From CAYWHE01 sp964458125 (GTDB lineage: Bacteria > Bacteroidota > Bacteroidia > AKYH767-A > OLB10): a stretch of DNA of 9,493 nt. The position numbers and the translations under genes were made by a program. Shown here piece by piece: positions 1 to 5,889 of this stretch. The notes under the pieces were generated by a model. That model searched no databases and had not been told where the DNA came from. It saw nothing but the letters and a program-made list of their open reading frames with translations. The stretch's first letter is position 1. Each line of letters opens with the position of its first letter. The DNA is taken from the NCBI GenBank assembly GCA_964458125.1, contig CAYWHE010000157.1, forward strand, positions 1 through 9,493. The letters are read 5' to 3'.

Positions 1-380
1 TCAGGTTTGCAACGCTTCAGGAGGTAAATGCGCATGACCCCGCTTTCAGGATAAGCATGTTAAACAAGATGGAAGATTCGGTCATGTTAATTGAACAGGG
101 CAAGGGCTATTCCGGTTCCGTTGCCATATTGCGTATATGCAAAAAGTTAGACGGTCCGTTGTTGCTGTATCCCGTCTGCCGGAGTGTGCCGGCTGCTGTC
201 CTTGACAGACTTTACCGGGTTGTTTCAACAAACAGGTACCGCTTATTCGGCAAAAAAACCGGATGCACGGTTCCGGATGAAACATTTAAGGAACGGTTTC
301 TCACCGGACGGGAAGTGGTATCCGGATATACTGCTGACCATCCGGGATTACCGGACAGGATGTTCAGAAATGGTAATTGA
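1..380 (+). CDS. DCC-family (DUF393) putative thiol-disulfide oxidoreductase, 3' part only
   Basis: The reading frame is open from base 3 to the TGA at 378-380 and gives 125 residues; the gene starts before the window. The visible part begins RFATLQE, the conserved strand of the DCC family (FRFASLQS in typical members). It continues with a SVMLIEQGKGYSGSVAILRI stretch, an aromatic/proline segment (LLLYPVCRSVPAAVLDRLY), and then NRYRLFGKK, all in family order. The N-terminal DxxCxxC motif that names the family, about 25 residues, lies off the window, so the redox centre cannot be checked. An ATG at 57 is open, but starting there would cut through the conserved RFATLQE block, so it is not the true start. 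About 24 residues follow the usual end of the family (ERFL), forming an extra tail that runs into the convergent gene by 17 bp. The family is annotated as thiol-disulfide oxidoreductase by motif; substrates are unknown. Confidence 0.85.
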   Translation, partial: RFATLQEVNAHDPAFRISMLNKMEDSVMLIEQGKGYSGSVAILRICKKLDGPLLLYPVCRSVPAAVLDRLYRVVSTNRYRLFGKKTGCTVPDETFKERFLTGREVVSGYTADHPGLPDRMFRNGN

Positions 381-1236
381 ACCCCAGTTGCAATCCTACC
401 GAATAAGGCTGGTCCTTGACCGGGAAGGTTGAAACGGCCTGGGGTACGGGCTCACCGCTTTCGGCATCTTCCGTCAGCAGTTTCCGTCCGTACCAGTTAA
501 ACGGAAAATAACGCAGCGTGATTTCGGCGTGGGCATACCAGTGTTCCCCGAAGTATTTCAACACGCCGGCACCGGCATAACCACCCAGGTAAAAAACGGT
601 AAACGGATCGGCATAAACGGGCAGGGTGTTAACCAGCAGGGAATCGTTAAAATTGCTCCATTGCCTGGTGTCATATACATGTTTGGCCATGTTTACCGAC
701 AGGGCCGGACCGGCAAAGACATAAAACAGGGGTTTGCCTTTGTTGTGCTGTGTGAAATCATGAAAGCATAATCCTTTCCTGTTCTTTTCATAGGGTGTAT
801 TGAGGAAATAATGAAAGGTGAGTGGAAATTCAAGGAAACCAAAAGGTTTTTTACCGCCCCCGCTTTCGATCCTGGCAAAACCGGGAACGGTATTAAAACC
901 GGTTACAAATCCGTCTTCCACCACGGCTTTGTCGGAATAATAAAATCCCATGCGGATAAACCACCTGCTTTTCAGGTCGTAGGTCACCTGCAGGCCGGTG
1001 GTAAAACCAAAAGCGGAGCGCTCGGAATACCTGGCCAGCTGTGCGGCCTCCGGGGCGTCATCGTGGTTGACCGGTAAAATAAAATGACCCCCGAAATCCG
1101 GAGATCCCATTATGCCTATGGCCCACCGGCTGGGACGGCCGATCTTTTGCTTGCCCATGCCGTAATCCTGCGCCGGTAGCCGGATGGATACCAGGGAAAG
1201 TGAAATCACCAAAATAACCAGGCTTGCCTGTTTCAT
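364..1236 (-). CDS. Outer-membrane beta-barrel protein (PorT/OMP_b-brl-like), function unknown
   Basis: A 290-residue protein with an N-terminal signal peptide (hydrophobic residues 5-19, likely cleavage near LPA-Q at 21-23). The mature part has alternating hydrophobic/aromatic strands and turns, for example FGFTTGLQVTYDL at 76-88, RWFIRMGFYYSD at 91-102, FLEFPLTFHYFL at 134-145, LFYVFAGPALSV at 170-181 and YSVGLQLGFNYHF at 278-290. The last strand ends in Phe, as outer-membrane barrels do for Bam-dependent insertion. The 'FLEFPLTFHYFL' block resembles the 'YLEIPL' strand of PorT-like barrels of Bacteroidota, but no specific T9SS role is implied. It lies 162 bp downstream of the small MazG-like gene on the same strand and probably has its own promoter (box at 1260-1267). 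Its 3' end overlaps the DCC gene tail to tail. No ligand or transport function can be read from the sequence. Confidence 0.8.
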   Translation of the reverse strand: MKQASLVILVISLSLVSIRLPAQDYGMGKQKIGRPSRWAIGIMGSPDFGGHFILPVNHDDAPEAAQLARYSERSAFGFTTGLQVTYDLKSRWFIRMGFYYSDKAVVEDGFVTGFNTVPGFARIESGGGKKPFGFLEFPLTFHYFLNTPYEKNRKGLCFHDFTQHNKGKPLFYVFAGPALSVNMAKHVYDTRQWSNFNDSLLVNTLPVYADPFTVFYLGGYAGAGVLKYFGEHWYAHAEITLRYFPFNWYGRKLLTEDAESGEPVPQAVSTFPVKDQPYSVGLQLGFNYHF

Positions 1237-1259
1237 ATGTGCTGTTTACTGATAAAAAA

Positions 1260-1267
1260 CGAAGGTA
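1260..1267 (-). promoter_or_regulatory. Candidate -7 box (TACCTTCG) for the beta-barrel gene
   Basis: On the minus strand this reads TACCTTCG, one mismatch from the Bacteroidota -7 consensus TAnnTTTG. It sits 23 bp before the ATG at 1236 and would give a leader of roughly 16-20 nt. No good TTTG is seen 19-21 bp further upstream, so this rests on the -7 box alone. Confidence 0.4.
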
Positions 1268-1398
1268 GGGTCATTTCATTGCTGAAAAGGCCGGATGAGG
1301 GGATCTTTTTCGACATTTTTATTAACTTTTAAGGAATAATGCGGAATCAGGCTCCCCGGAACCGGTTAGCAATGGATCAGAAAATCAGTAAGCGGCAT

Positions 1399-1746
1399 TT
1401 ACGTTCCCTTCAGTTTTTTATTTTGTTTGTGCCGGCTCTTGTCCCGTTTCGTTTTCTTATGAAGGTTTTCCTCAAAAGCTTTGGAGAGATCAACCCCAGT
1501 TTGATTGGCGAGGCAGATCAGTACAAAAAGCACATCGGCCATCTCATCGCCGGGGTCATGGTCCTTTTCTGATTTTTTAAAGGACTGCTCTCCGTATTTC
1601 CTCGCCATGATCCGTGCCAGCTCGCCCACTTCCTCCGTGAGCAAGGCCATGTTGGTAAGCTCGCTGAAATACCGGACCCCGTGTTCCCTGATCCACTGGT
1701 CGACCCGTTCCTGCAGGGTGCGGAGCGTTGGTTCTTTTGTTGTCAT
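1399..1746 (-). CDS. Single-domain MazG-like nucleotide pyrophosphohydrolase
   Basis: A 115-residue all-alpha NTP pyrophosphohydrolase of the MazG/YpjD/RS21-C6 type. These enzymes hydrolyse (d)NTPs, often damaged or non-canonical, to the NMP and pyrophosphate with Mg2+. The metal-binding signature is complete: TEEVGEL at 37-43 (E38, E39, E42) followed by GDEMADVLFVLICLAN at 66-81 (E68, D71). The length suits a single-domain member that would work as a dimer or tetramer. The C-terminus from about 96 is very lysine/arginine-rich (NLHKKTKRDKSRHKQ), as in close relatives. The gene starts 78 bp after the PAP2 gene on the same strand, with no clear promoter box in the gap, so it is probably third in a mazG-PAP2-mazG-like transcript. 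It differs from the full MazG at 2650-3420, which has two such domains. Preferred substrate is not known. Confidence 0.9.
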   Translation of the reverse strand: MTTKEPTLRTLQERVDQWIREHGVRYFSELTNMALLTEEVGELARIMARKYGEQSFKKSEKDHDPGDEMADVLFVLICLANQTGVDLSKAFEENLHKKTKRDKSRHKQNKKLKGT

Positions 1747-1824
1747 GGCATTTTTTTTTATAAACGTTGTATCTGGATGCCGGCCATTGACATGGTGCTT
1801 AACAGGTCTCAGCTCAAACCCGGA

Positions 1825-2640
1825 TTATTCCAGGGGTTGTTTCCTTCGGTCATGTTTTTTTCTTCCGTTCAGCCAGCTGTCGTGGTGAACGATCAGTTTG
1901 CCCATGGCATAACCGAAGGCTGCGCCGACAAGCACATCGGAGGCCCAGTGCCGGTTGTCGTAGATTCTCGACAATGAAGCGGCCGTGGCCAGGGAGTAGG
2001 CGAGGAAGGTCACCGCAGGATACTCCGCATATTCCGAGGCCAGAACCGTAGCCATGGCAAAGGCGGATACGGCATGACCGGAGGGAAAGGAAGTATGTTC
2101 AGACAGGCCGTTCAAGGGGCCTTCCCATTTTTCCGGTTCCCACGGAGTGTCCTGGAAAGGCCGGTGCCGTTGCAGGGTATATTTCGGAATGCGGGAATAA
2201 AGGCCCGTGATCAAAAAGGTTTTGACCCCGAGCAATGCCGTTTTCTTACTCCGTTCATTTTTGCCGATCAGCCCTTCCAGGTAAAAAGCGCCCATCAGGG
2301 GAATGGAATACCAGCCGCTGCCCCAGGGCTCCAGGACAACCCGGCTGAAACGGTCGCCTCCCCTGCTCCTGTTTTTCTGAAACACCTCCTGTATACGCGC
2401 ATCCTTCGTATATACAAACAGTGATGCAACCGTTACGCCTGCCGCGCCCGCCCATTGTTTGCCGTTCCAGTGTAACGGAGCAACGGCAATGGACCTGCAG
2501 TCATACCAGTAGGATTTCAGGTAAGCGGCATTCAGCCTGTAGTGAGGTGCCGCCGGGATGGAGTCGTGCGGCTGGCACCAGGATGAGCCTGGCGTCAAAA
2601 TCATGCAGCCCGCCACCAGGAAATAAAAGCGGAACTTCAT
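1825..2640 (-). CDS. PAP2-superfamily phosphatase (exported or membrane-associated)
   Basis: A 271-residue member of the type 2 phosphatidic acid phosphatase family, with all three catalytic motifs intact: KX6RP (K153, R160-P161), PSGH (186-189, H189) and SRX5HX3D (S224-R225, H231, D235). H231 is expected to be the phosphorylated nucleophile and H189 the general acid. An N-terminal signal peptide (about 1-22, SSWCQ at the end) and hydrophobic helices at about 66-76, 111-125, 135-148 and 205-222 suggest an active site on the periplasmic side. Family members dephosphorylate lipid phosphates (phosphatidic acid, phosphatidylglycerol phosphate, undecaprenyl pyrophosphate, lipid A phosphates); the substrate here cannot be read. 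The start is 9 bp after the mazG stop, so the two are almost surely cotranscribed. Relatives with the same YLKSYW N-terminal block are common in Bacteroidota as 'phosphatase PAP2 family protein'. A PagL-like gene nearby makes a lipid A role possible but unproven. Confidence 0.92.
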   Translation of the reverse strand: MKFRFYFLVAGCMILTPGSSWCQPHDSIPAAPHYRLNAAYLKSYWYDCRSIAVAPLHWNGKQWAGAAGVTVASLFVYTKDARIQEVFQKNRSRGGDRFSRVVLEPWGSGWYSIPLMGAFYLEGLIGKNERSKKTALLGVKTFLITGLYSRIPKYTLQRHRPFQDTPWEPEKWEGPLNGLSEHTSFPSGHAVSAFAMATVLASEYAEYPAVTFLAYSLATAASLSRIYDNRHWASDVLVGAAFGYAMGKLIVHHDSWLNGRKKHDRRKQPLE

Positions 2641-2649
2641 GATCAGCGG

Positions 2650-3420
2650 TTAAAGGCCTTTGGCTTTGGCTTCATTCCAGAAAACATCCATTTCATCGAG
2701 CTTCATGCCGGAAAGTTCCAGCCCCCTGTCTTTGGCCGCATTTTCAAGATACTGAAACCGGCGGATAAATTTTTTATTGGTCCTTTCCAGCGCCTCTTCC
2801 GGGTTGATGTTGATAAAACGGGCGTAGTTGATCAGTGAAAACAACAGGTCGCCAAATTCGCTCTCCGCACCTGCCTGGTCCTTCCGGTTCACCTCTTTTT
2901 TGAATTCATGCAGTTCTTCCTCCACCTTTTCAAAAACCTGGGAGGGCTTTTCCCAGTCGAAACCGGCCCCCCGCGCTTTTTCCTGGATGCGGACCGCTTT
3001 CACCAGGGAAGGCAGCGATACCGGCACACCTTCGAGAACGGACTTTTTTCCTTCCTTCAGCTTGAGTTGTTCCCAGTTTTTTTTCACCTCTTCATCGTCC
3101 GCAACTTTTACATCTCCGTAGATGTGGGGATGCCGGTGCACCAGTTTGTCGCAGATGTTATGGATGACACCGGTAATGTCAAAGGCGTTGGTTTCGGATG
3201 CAATGCGGGCGTAAAATACAATGTGCAGCAGGAGGTCACCCAGCTCCTTTTTGATTTCTTCCATGTCCTTTTCGAGAATGGCATCAGCCAGTTCGTACAC
3301 CTCCTCAATGGTCAGGTGACGAATACTCTCCATGGTTTGTTTTTTATCCCATGGACATTGTTCACGGAGCTCGTCCATAATCTTCAGCAGGCGGGCAAAG
3401 GCTTGTAGTTTCTCGTTCAT
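2650..3420 (-). CDS. mazG: Nucleoside triphosphate pyrophosphohydrolase MazG
   Basis: A 256-residue, two-domain MazG, close to the usual length of about 260. It hydrolyses NTPs and dNTPs to NMP plus pyrophosphate in the cytoplasm, clearing aberrant nucleotides; in E. coli it also lowers ppGpp under starvation. Domain 1 shows CPWDKKQT (22-29), the metal site IEEVYEL (E39, E40, E43) and ELGD (59-62), then HRHPHIYGD (95-103). Domain 2 carries RIQEKARGAGFDW (144-156), EEELHEF (E168, E169, E172) and SEFGD (187-191). Both metal sites are intact. The ATG at 3418-3420 is favoured because the protein begins in register with other MazG proteins and a TACCTTTG box lies 17 bp upstream. It leads the leftward mazG-PAP2 operon and is divergent from the PagL-like gene. 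Confidence 0.96.
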   Translation of the reverse strand: MNEKLQAFARLLKIMDELREQCPWDKKQTMESIRHLTIEEVYELADAILEKDMEEIKKELGDLLLHIVFYARIASETNAFDITGVIHNICDKLVHRHPHIYGDVKVADDEEVKKNWEQLKLKEGKKSVLEGVPVSLPSLVKAVRIQEKARGAGFDWEKPSQVFEKVEEELHEFKKEVNRKDQAGAESEFGDLLFSLINYARFININPEEALERTNKKFIRRFQYLENAAKDRGLELSGMKLDEMDVFWNEAKAKGL

Positions 3421-3437
3421 GGCAGGATAGTGGCAGC

Positions 3438-3445
3438 CAAAGGTA
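3438..3445 (-). promoter_or_regulatory. -7 box (TACCTTTG) of the mazG promoter
   Basis: The minus strand reads TACCTTTG, a perfect match to the Bacteroidota TAnnTTTG -7 element, 17 bp upstream of the mazG ATG. The transcript would start near 3430-3434, giving a leader of about 10-14 nt with no Shine-Dalgarno. A good -33 TTTG is not visible. The expected -33 position (about 3465-3468) overlaps that of the divergent promoter. Confidence 0.55.
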
Positions 3446-3461
3446 CAACCATTTCCATTAG

Positions 3462-3494
3462 GTTGAGAGCGGGCTTTTTCTTTTTGTATTTTTG
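3462..3494 (+). promoter_or_regulatory. Promoter of the PagL-like gene (GTTG-N21-TATTTTTG)
   Basis: TATTTTTG at 3487-3494 is a perfect TAnnTTTG -7 element, with GTTG at 3462-3465 as a fair -33 element 21 bp upstream. Transcription should begin at about 3498-3502, on or just before the ATG at 3501, so the message would be leaderless or nearly so. The box overlaps the upstream TTG (3492-3494), which argues against that codon as a start. Confidence 0.55.
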
Positions 3495-3500
3495 GCGGCT

Positions 3501-4625
3501 ATGAATTCCCGTATCCTCAACCGTGTCCTGTGCTTCCATCTGTACATCCTGCTCTTTTTCGCTTTCAACTCCTTTTCATTGCAAGCTGGTACACCCAATG
3601 ATTCCACCCCGGGAGCGCTCCGGCTGTCGGCAAATTTTCATTACGGATTCGTGATGGCCCACCGCCCCATCCTCATCCCTCTTCAACAGGAACATGTCAC
3701 CGGCCTGGATATACAGGTGGCCAGAGCAACGACGGGCATACACGACTGGGAAAAGATATACTTCTATCCCTCCATCGGGATCAACTATTCCTATTTTAAC
3801 CTGGGCGACCTCGAACACCTGGGTCACGGACATGCCTTGTTTCCGTTTATCCTGTTTCCCCTTACAAAAAGGCCGGGTTTGCAGCTGCATGTCCGTTTTG
3901 GCGTAGGCGTGGGGTATGCCGATAAAGTTTTTGACCGGAAGGAAAATTACAAGAACCAGGCCCTCGGCACTCATTTCAATGCCATCTTTGCCGTTCATTC
4001 CTTCACCGTGCTGAAGCTGACCAGGCGCCTGTTCATGCAGTCAGCGCTGGGTGTCACCCATTTTTCAAACGGCAGCATAGACATTCCCAATCTGGGTATC
4101 AACATCATCAGCGTCAGCGGGGGATTTAATTATTACCTGGGTCGGCCTAAGCCGCTGAACCGCGAACCGTATGCATTTCCGGTAAAAAAATGGAGGGGAA
4201 GCCTCATGATTTCCGGCGCCGTAAAAAAAGTGTATCCCCCGGGTGGGCCGCGTTACCTGGCCGGCTCCCTTTCCCTGGTCGAATCCGTCCGGGTAAAAAA
4301 GAAGTCGGCTTTCGGAGCAGCGCTGGACCTTTTTTACGACAACTCCATCCATGCCCGCCTGCTGGAGGACAGCATCACCTACCGTGGACCGGCTGATCAG
4401 CTCAGGGTTGGCGTGGCAGGTTCCTACGAGCTGATCGTTTCCGACCTGTCTTTTCTCCTGCAGGTCGGCGGATACCTGCGTTCAAAAGTTAAATCGGATG
4501 GAACCATCTACAGCCGGTTCGGAATCCGCTATGCCGTTTCAAAAAGATTTTTTTTAAACTTTAACCTCAAGACCCATTTTGCCAAGGCCGACTTTTTTGA
4601 ATGGGGAGGCGGTTGGCTGTTTTAG
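3501..4625 (+). CDS. PagL-like lipid A deacylase / acyloxyacyl hydrolase family protein
   Basis: A 374-residue exported protein. The signal peptide is about residues 1-29 (hydrophobic 9-26, cleavage near SLQA-G). The mature start RLSANFHYGFVMAH (41-54) and the block GVTHFSNGSIDIPNLGIN (184-201) match the PagL/acyloxyacyl hydrolase family of Bacteroidota. H187 and S189 of HxSN correspond to the catalytic His-Ser pair of PagL, an outer-membrane barrel that removes the 3-O-acyl chain of lipid A. The acidic third residue is not evident at its usual spacing. The protein is about twice PagL's length: residues 215-374 form a second strand-rich part ending in EWGGGWLF, which is usual for the long Bacteroidota members. 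I chose ATG 3501 over the in-frame TTG 3492 because the TTG lies inside the -7 box. It is divergent from mazG. The enzymatic role is inferred from family and motif. Confidence 0.8.
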   Translation: MNSRILNRVLCFHLYILLFFAFNSFSLQAGTPNDSTPGALRLSANFHYGFVMAHRPILIPLQQEHVTGLDIQVARATTGIHDWEKIYFYPSIGINYSYFNLGDLEHLGHGHALFPFILFPLTKRPGLQLHVRFGVGVGYADKVFDRKENYKNQALGTHFNAIFAVHSFTVLKLTRRLFMQSALGVTHFSNGSIDIPNLGINIISVSGGFNYYLGRPKPLNREPYAFPVKKWRGSLMISGAVKKVYPPGGPRYLAGSLSLVESVRVKKKSAFGAALDLFYDNSIHARLLEDSITYRGPADQLRVGVAGSYELIVSDLSFLLQVGGYLRSKVKSDGTIYSRFGIRYAVSKRFFLNFNLKTHFAKADFFEWGGGWLF

Positions 4626-4643
4626 CAGGCAGGGGCTGCCCTG
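4626..4643 (+). terminator. Possible hairpin terminator after the PagL-like gene
   Basis: Immediately after the TAG stop, an 18-base inverted repeat (CAGGCAG, loop GGG, CTG-C-CCTG) can form a GC-rich 7-bp stem with one bulged C. No real U-tract follows (TTCATAAC), so it is not a textbook intrinsic terminator; it may instead protect the 3' end. It separates the PagL-like gene from the next co-oriented gene. Confidence 0.3.
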
Positions 4644-4735
4644 TTCATAACATGCTGTAAACCGGCAAAGGCATTAGTCAGCACAGGTTTTGGCCCTTGT
4701 TGAAAAGCCCTGGTCATCCGGGAAGTTTTTTTTAT

Positions 4736-4743
4736 TACTTTTA
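4736..4743 (+). promoter_or_regulatory. Candidate -7 box (TACTTTTA) for the HU-SPOR gene
   Basis: TACTTTTA differs from TAnnTTTG only in the last base and ends 8 bp before the ATG at 4752, so the leader would be a few nucleotides at most. No convincing -33 TTTG is found at 19-21 bp spacing. The 126-bp gap and the hairpin upstream make a separate promoter likely. Confidence 0.35.
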
Positions 4744-4751
4744 ACCCCAGG

Positions 4752-5876
4752 ATGGAAAAAGAAAAACTGGATCCTTTTATTGCCGATTTGCTGCATGCCC
4801 ATGATTGCGTCATTATTGCCGATCTGGGCGGCTTTGTTGCCAATTACAAGCCGGCATTCCTGAACCCTGTTCAGCATACCCTTTCCCCGCCTTCAAAAAA
4901 AATAGCCTTCAACGCCAGTCTCCGGGTGAATGACGGTTTGCTGGCCAGCCATATTTCCGAATCCAGGGGAACTTCCTACCAGGAAGCCTGCAAACTGATC
5001 AGCCGTTATGTGGAAGAATCGCTTCAGTTGCTGGATTCCGGCAAGAAACTGAATATTGATAAAATCGGTTCCCTGTTTTACAATAAGGAAAAAAAGCTGC
5101 AGTTCACACCCGATCATACGGTCAATTATTTGCCTGATTCCTTTGGATTATCTGCCGTACACTCACCGCTGATCCGCAGGGAAGCGCCTTTGCGAAGAAA
5201 GATGGTACCCTTGCCGGAGAGGATAGCGGAAGCCAAACCGGATGCAGGAAAAAAACGTGTTTCACCCTGGAGATGGGTTGAACTCATTCCCGCCGCCGCC
5301 GTATTTGTTTTCCTGTTTTTGAATCCCGTCATCCTGCAGCAATGCACCCGGAACATGGCCAACCTGCTGCCTGACCTGGAATGGGGTTTTCCGGTAAAAC
5401 CGGAAACGGCCCCCGGACCTGTTAAAAGGGAAGTGACCCCGCCCGTTAATGAGCAGCGGGAACAACCCGAAGCCCCGCCGGCGGATCCGGTCACGCCCGG
5501 AGCTTCCGCTCCTCTTGAAACAAGTATGGATTCAGCGACAGCACATGCCGGTACTGCTCCCCTGGCCGCCGGTACCGAAACGGTGAAGCCTGTTGCAGAA
5601 CCCGTTAAATCCAGCCCGGCACCGCTTCCGGAAGAAATCAAACCGGATGCATCCGCTCCCGTCTTTTACCTCGTAGCAGGCTGTTTTAAAATGGAAGAAA
5701 ATGCGGAGGCTTTGTATGAAGAATTGCTTTCCAAAGGATTTGCCTCGGAAAGACCCGGAAAACACCACGGTTTACACCTGGTTACGTTTCAGCAGTCAGG
5801 TAGCAGGGCAGAAGCCAGAATCGCCCTTGAAAAACTAAAAGCGGCCGGCCTGGAAGCCTGGGTGCTGAAGAAGTAA
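4752..5876 (+). CDS. HU (CCDC81-type)-TM-SPOR domain protein
   Basis: A 374-residue single-pass membrane protein. Residues 1-55 (IADLGGFVANYKPA, LSPPSKKIAFN) match the first bacterial CCDC81-type HU domain. Residues 56-120 (NDGLLASHI, KLNIDKIGSLFYNKEKKLQF) match the second. A basic stretch with PWRW (about 165-175) leads into one transmembrane helix, about 175-194. A Pro/Ala/Glu-rich linker runs from about 212 to 303. A C-terminal SPOR domain follows at about 304-374 (VFYLVAGCFKMEENAEAL ... HLVTFQQSGSRAEA ... AAGLEAWVLKK). SPOR domains bind glycan strands stripped of stem peptides at division septa. HU-type domains bind DNA or act as protein-binding scaffolds. The likely topology is HU part in the cytoplasm and SPOR part in the periplasm, linking nucleoid or division machinery to septal peptidoglycan; this role is inferred. 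The ATG at 4752 is the only start that keeps the whole HU domain. Confidence 0.9.
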   Translation: MEKEKLDPFIADLLHAHDCVIIADLGGFVANYKPAFLNPVQHTLSPPSKKIAFNASLRVNDGLLASHISESRGTSYQEACKLISRYVEESLQLLDSGKKLNIDKIGSLFYNKEKKLQFTPDHTVNYLPDSFGLSAVHSPLIRREAPLRRKMVPLPERIAEAKPDAGKKRVSPWRWVELIPAAAVFVFLFLNPVILQQCTRNMANLLPDLEWGFPVKPETAPGPVKREVTPPVNEQREQPEAPPADPVTPGASAPLETSMDSATAHAGTAPLAAGTETVKPVAEPVKSSPAPLPEEIKPDASAPVFYLVAGCFKMEENAEALYEELLSKGFASERPGKHHGLHLVTFQQSGSRAEARIALEKLKAAGLEAWVLKK

Positions 5877-5889
5877 AGGAAAATCCCGG

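Noticed and set aside
57..380. ATG at 57 as the start of a complete 107-residue gene
   Set aside because: The DCC-family homology extends upstream to base 3 (RFATLQE), so the gene is truncated by the window edge.
2908..3408. A 166-codon plus-strand frame inside mazG
   Set aside because: Antisense to a gene with two intact MazG metal sites; the translation is Phe/His-rich without domain features.
1399..3420. MazEF-type toxin-antitoxin or phage-defence reading of the MazG cluster
   Set aside because: No mazE or mazF gene is present, and both MazG-type proteins look like intact housekeeping enzymes next to a PAP2 phosphatase; nothing else suggests defence.
3492..3500. TTG start three codons before the ATG of the PagL-like gene
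   Set aside because: The TTG overlaps the -7 box, so it would probably not be in the transcript; the ATG at 3501 gives a normal signal peptide.
5126..5641. A 171-codon minus-strand frame opposite the HU-SPOR linker
   Set aside because: Its Gly/Ser/Ala-rich composition mirrors the Pro/Ala linker of the real gene; there is no signal, motif or promoter.
5877..5889. Terminator between the convergent HU-SPOR and ribE genes
   Set aside because: Only 13 bp separate the stops and no inverted repeat with a T-run is visible there.
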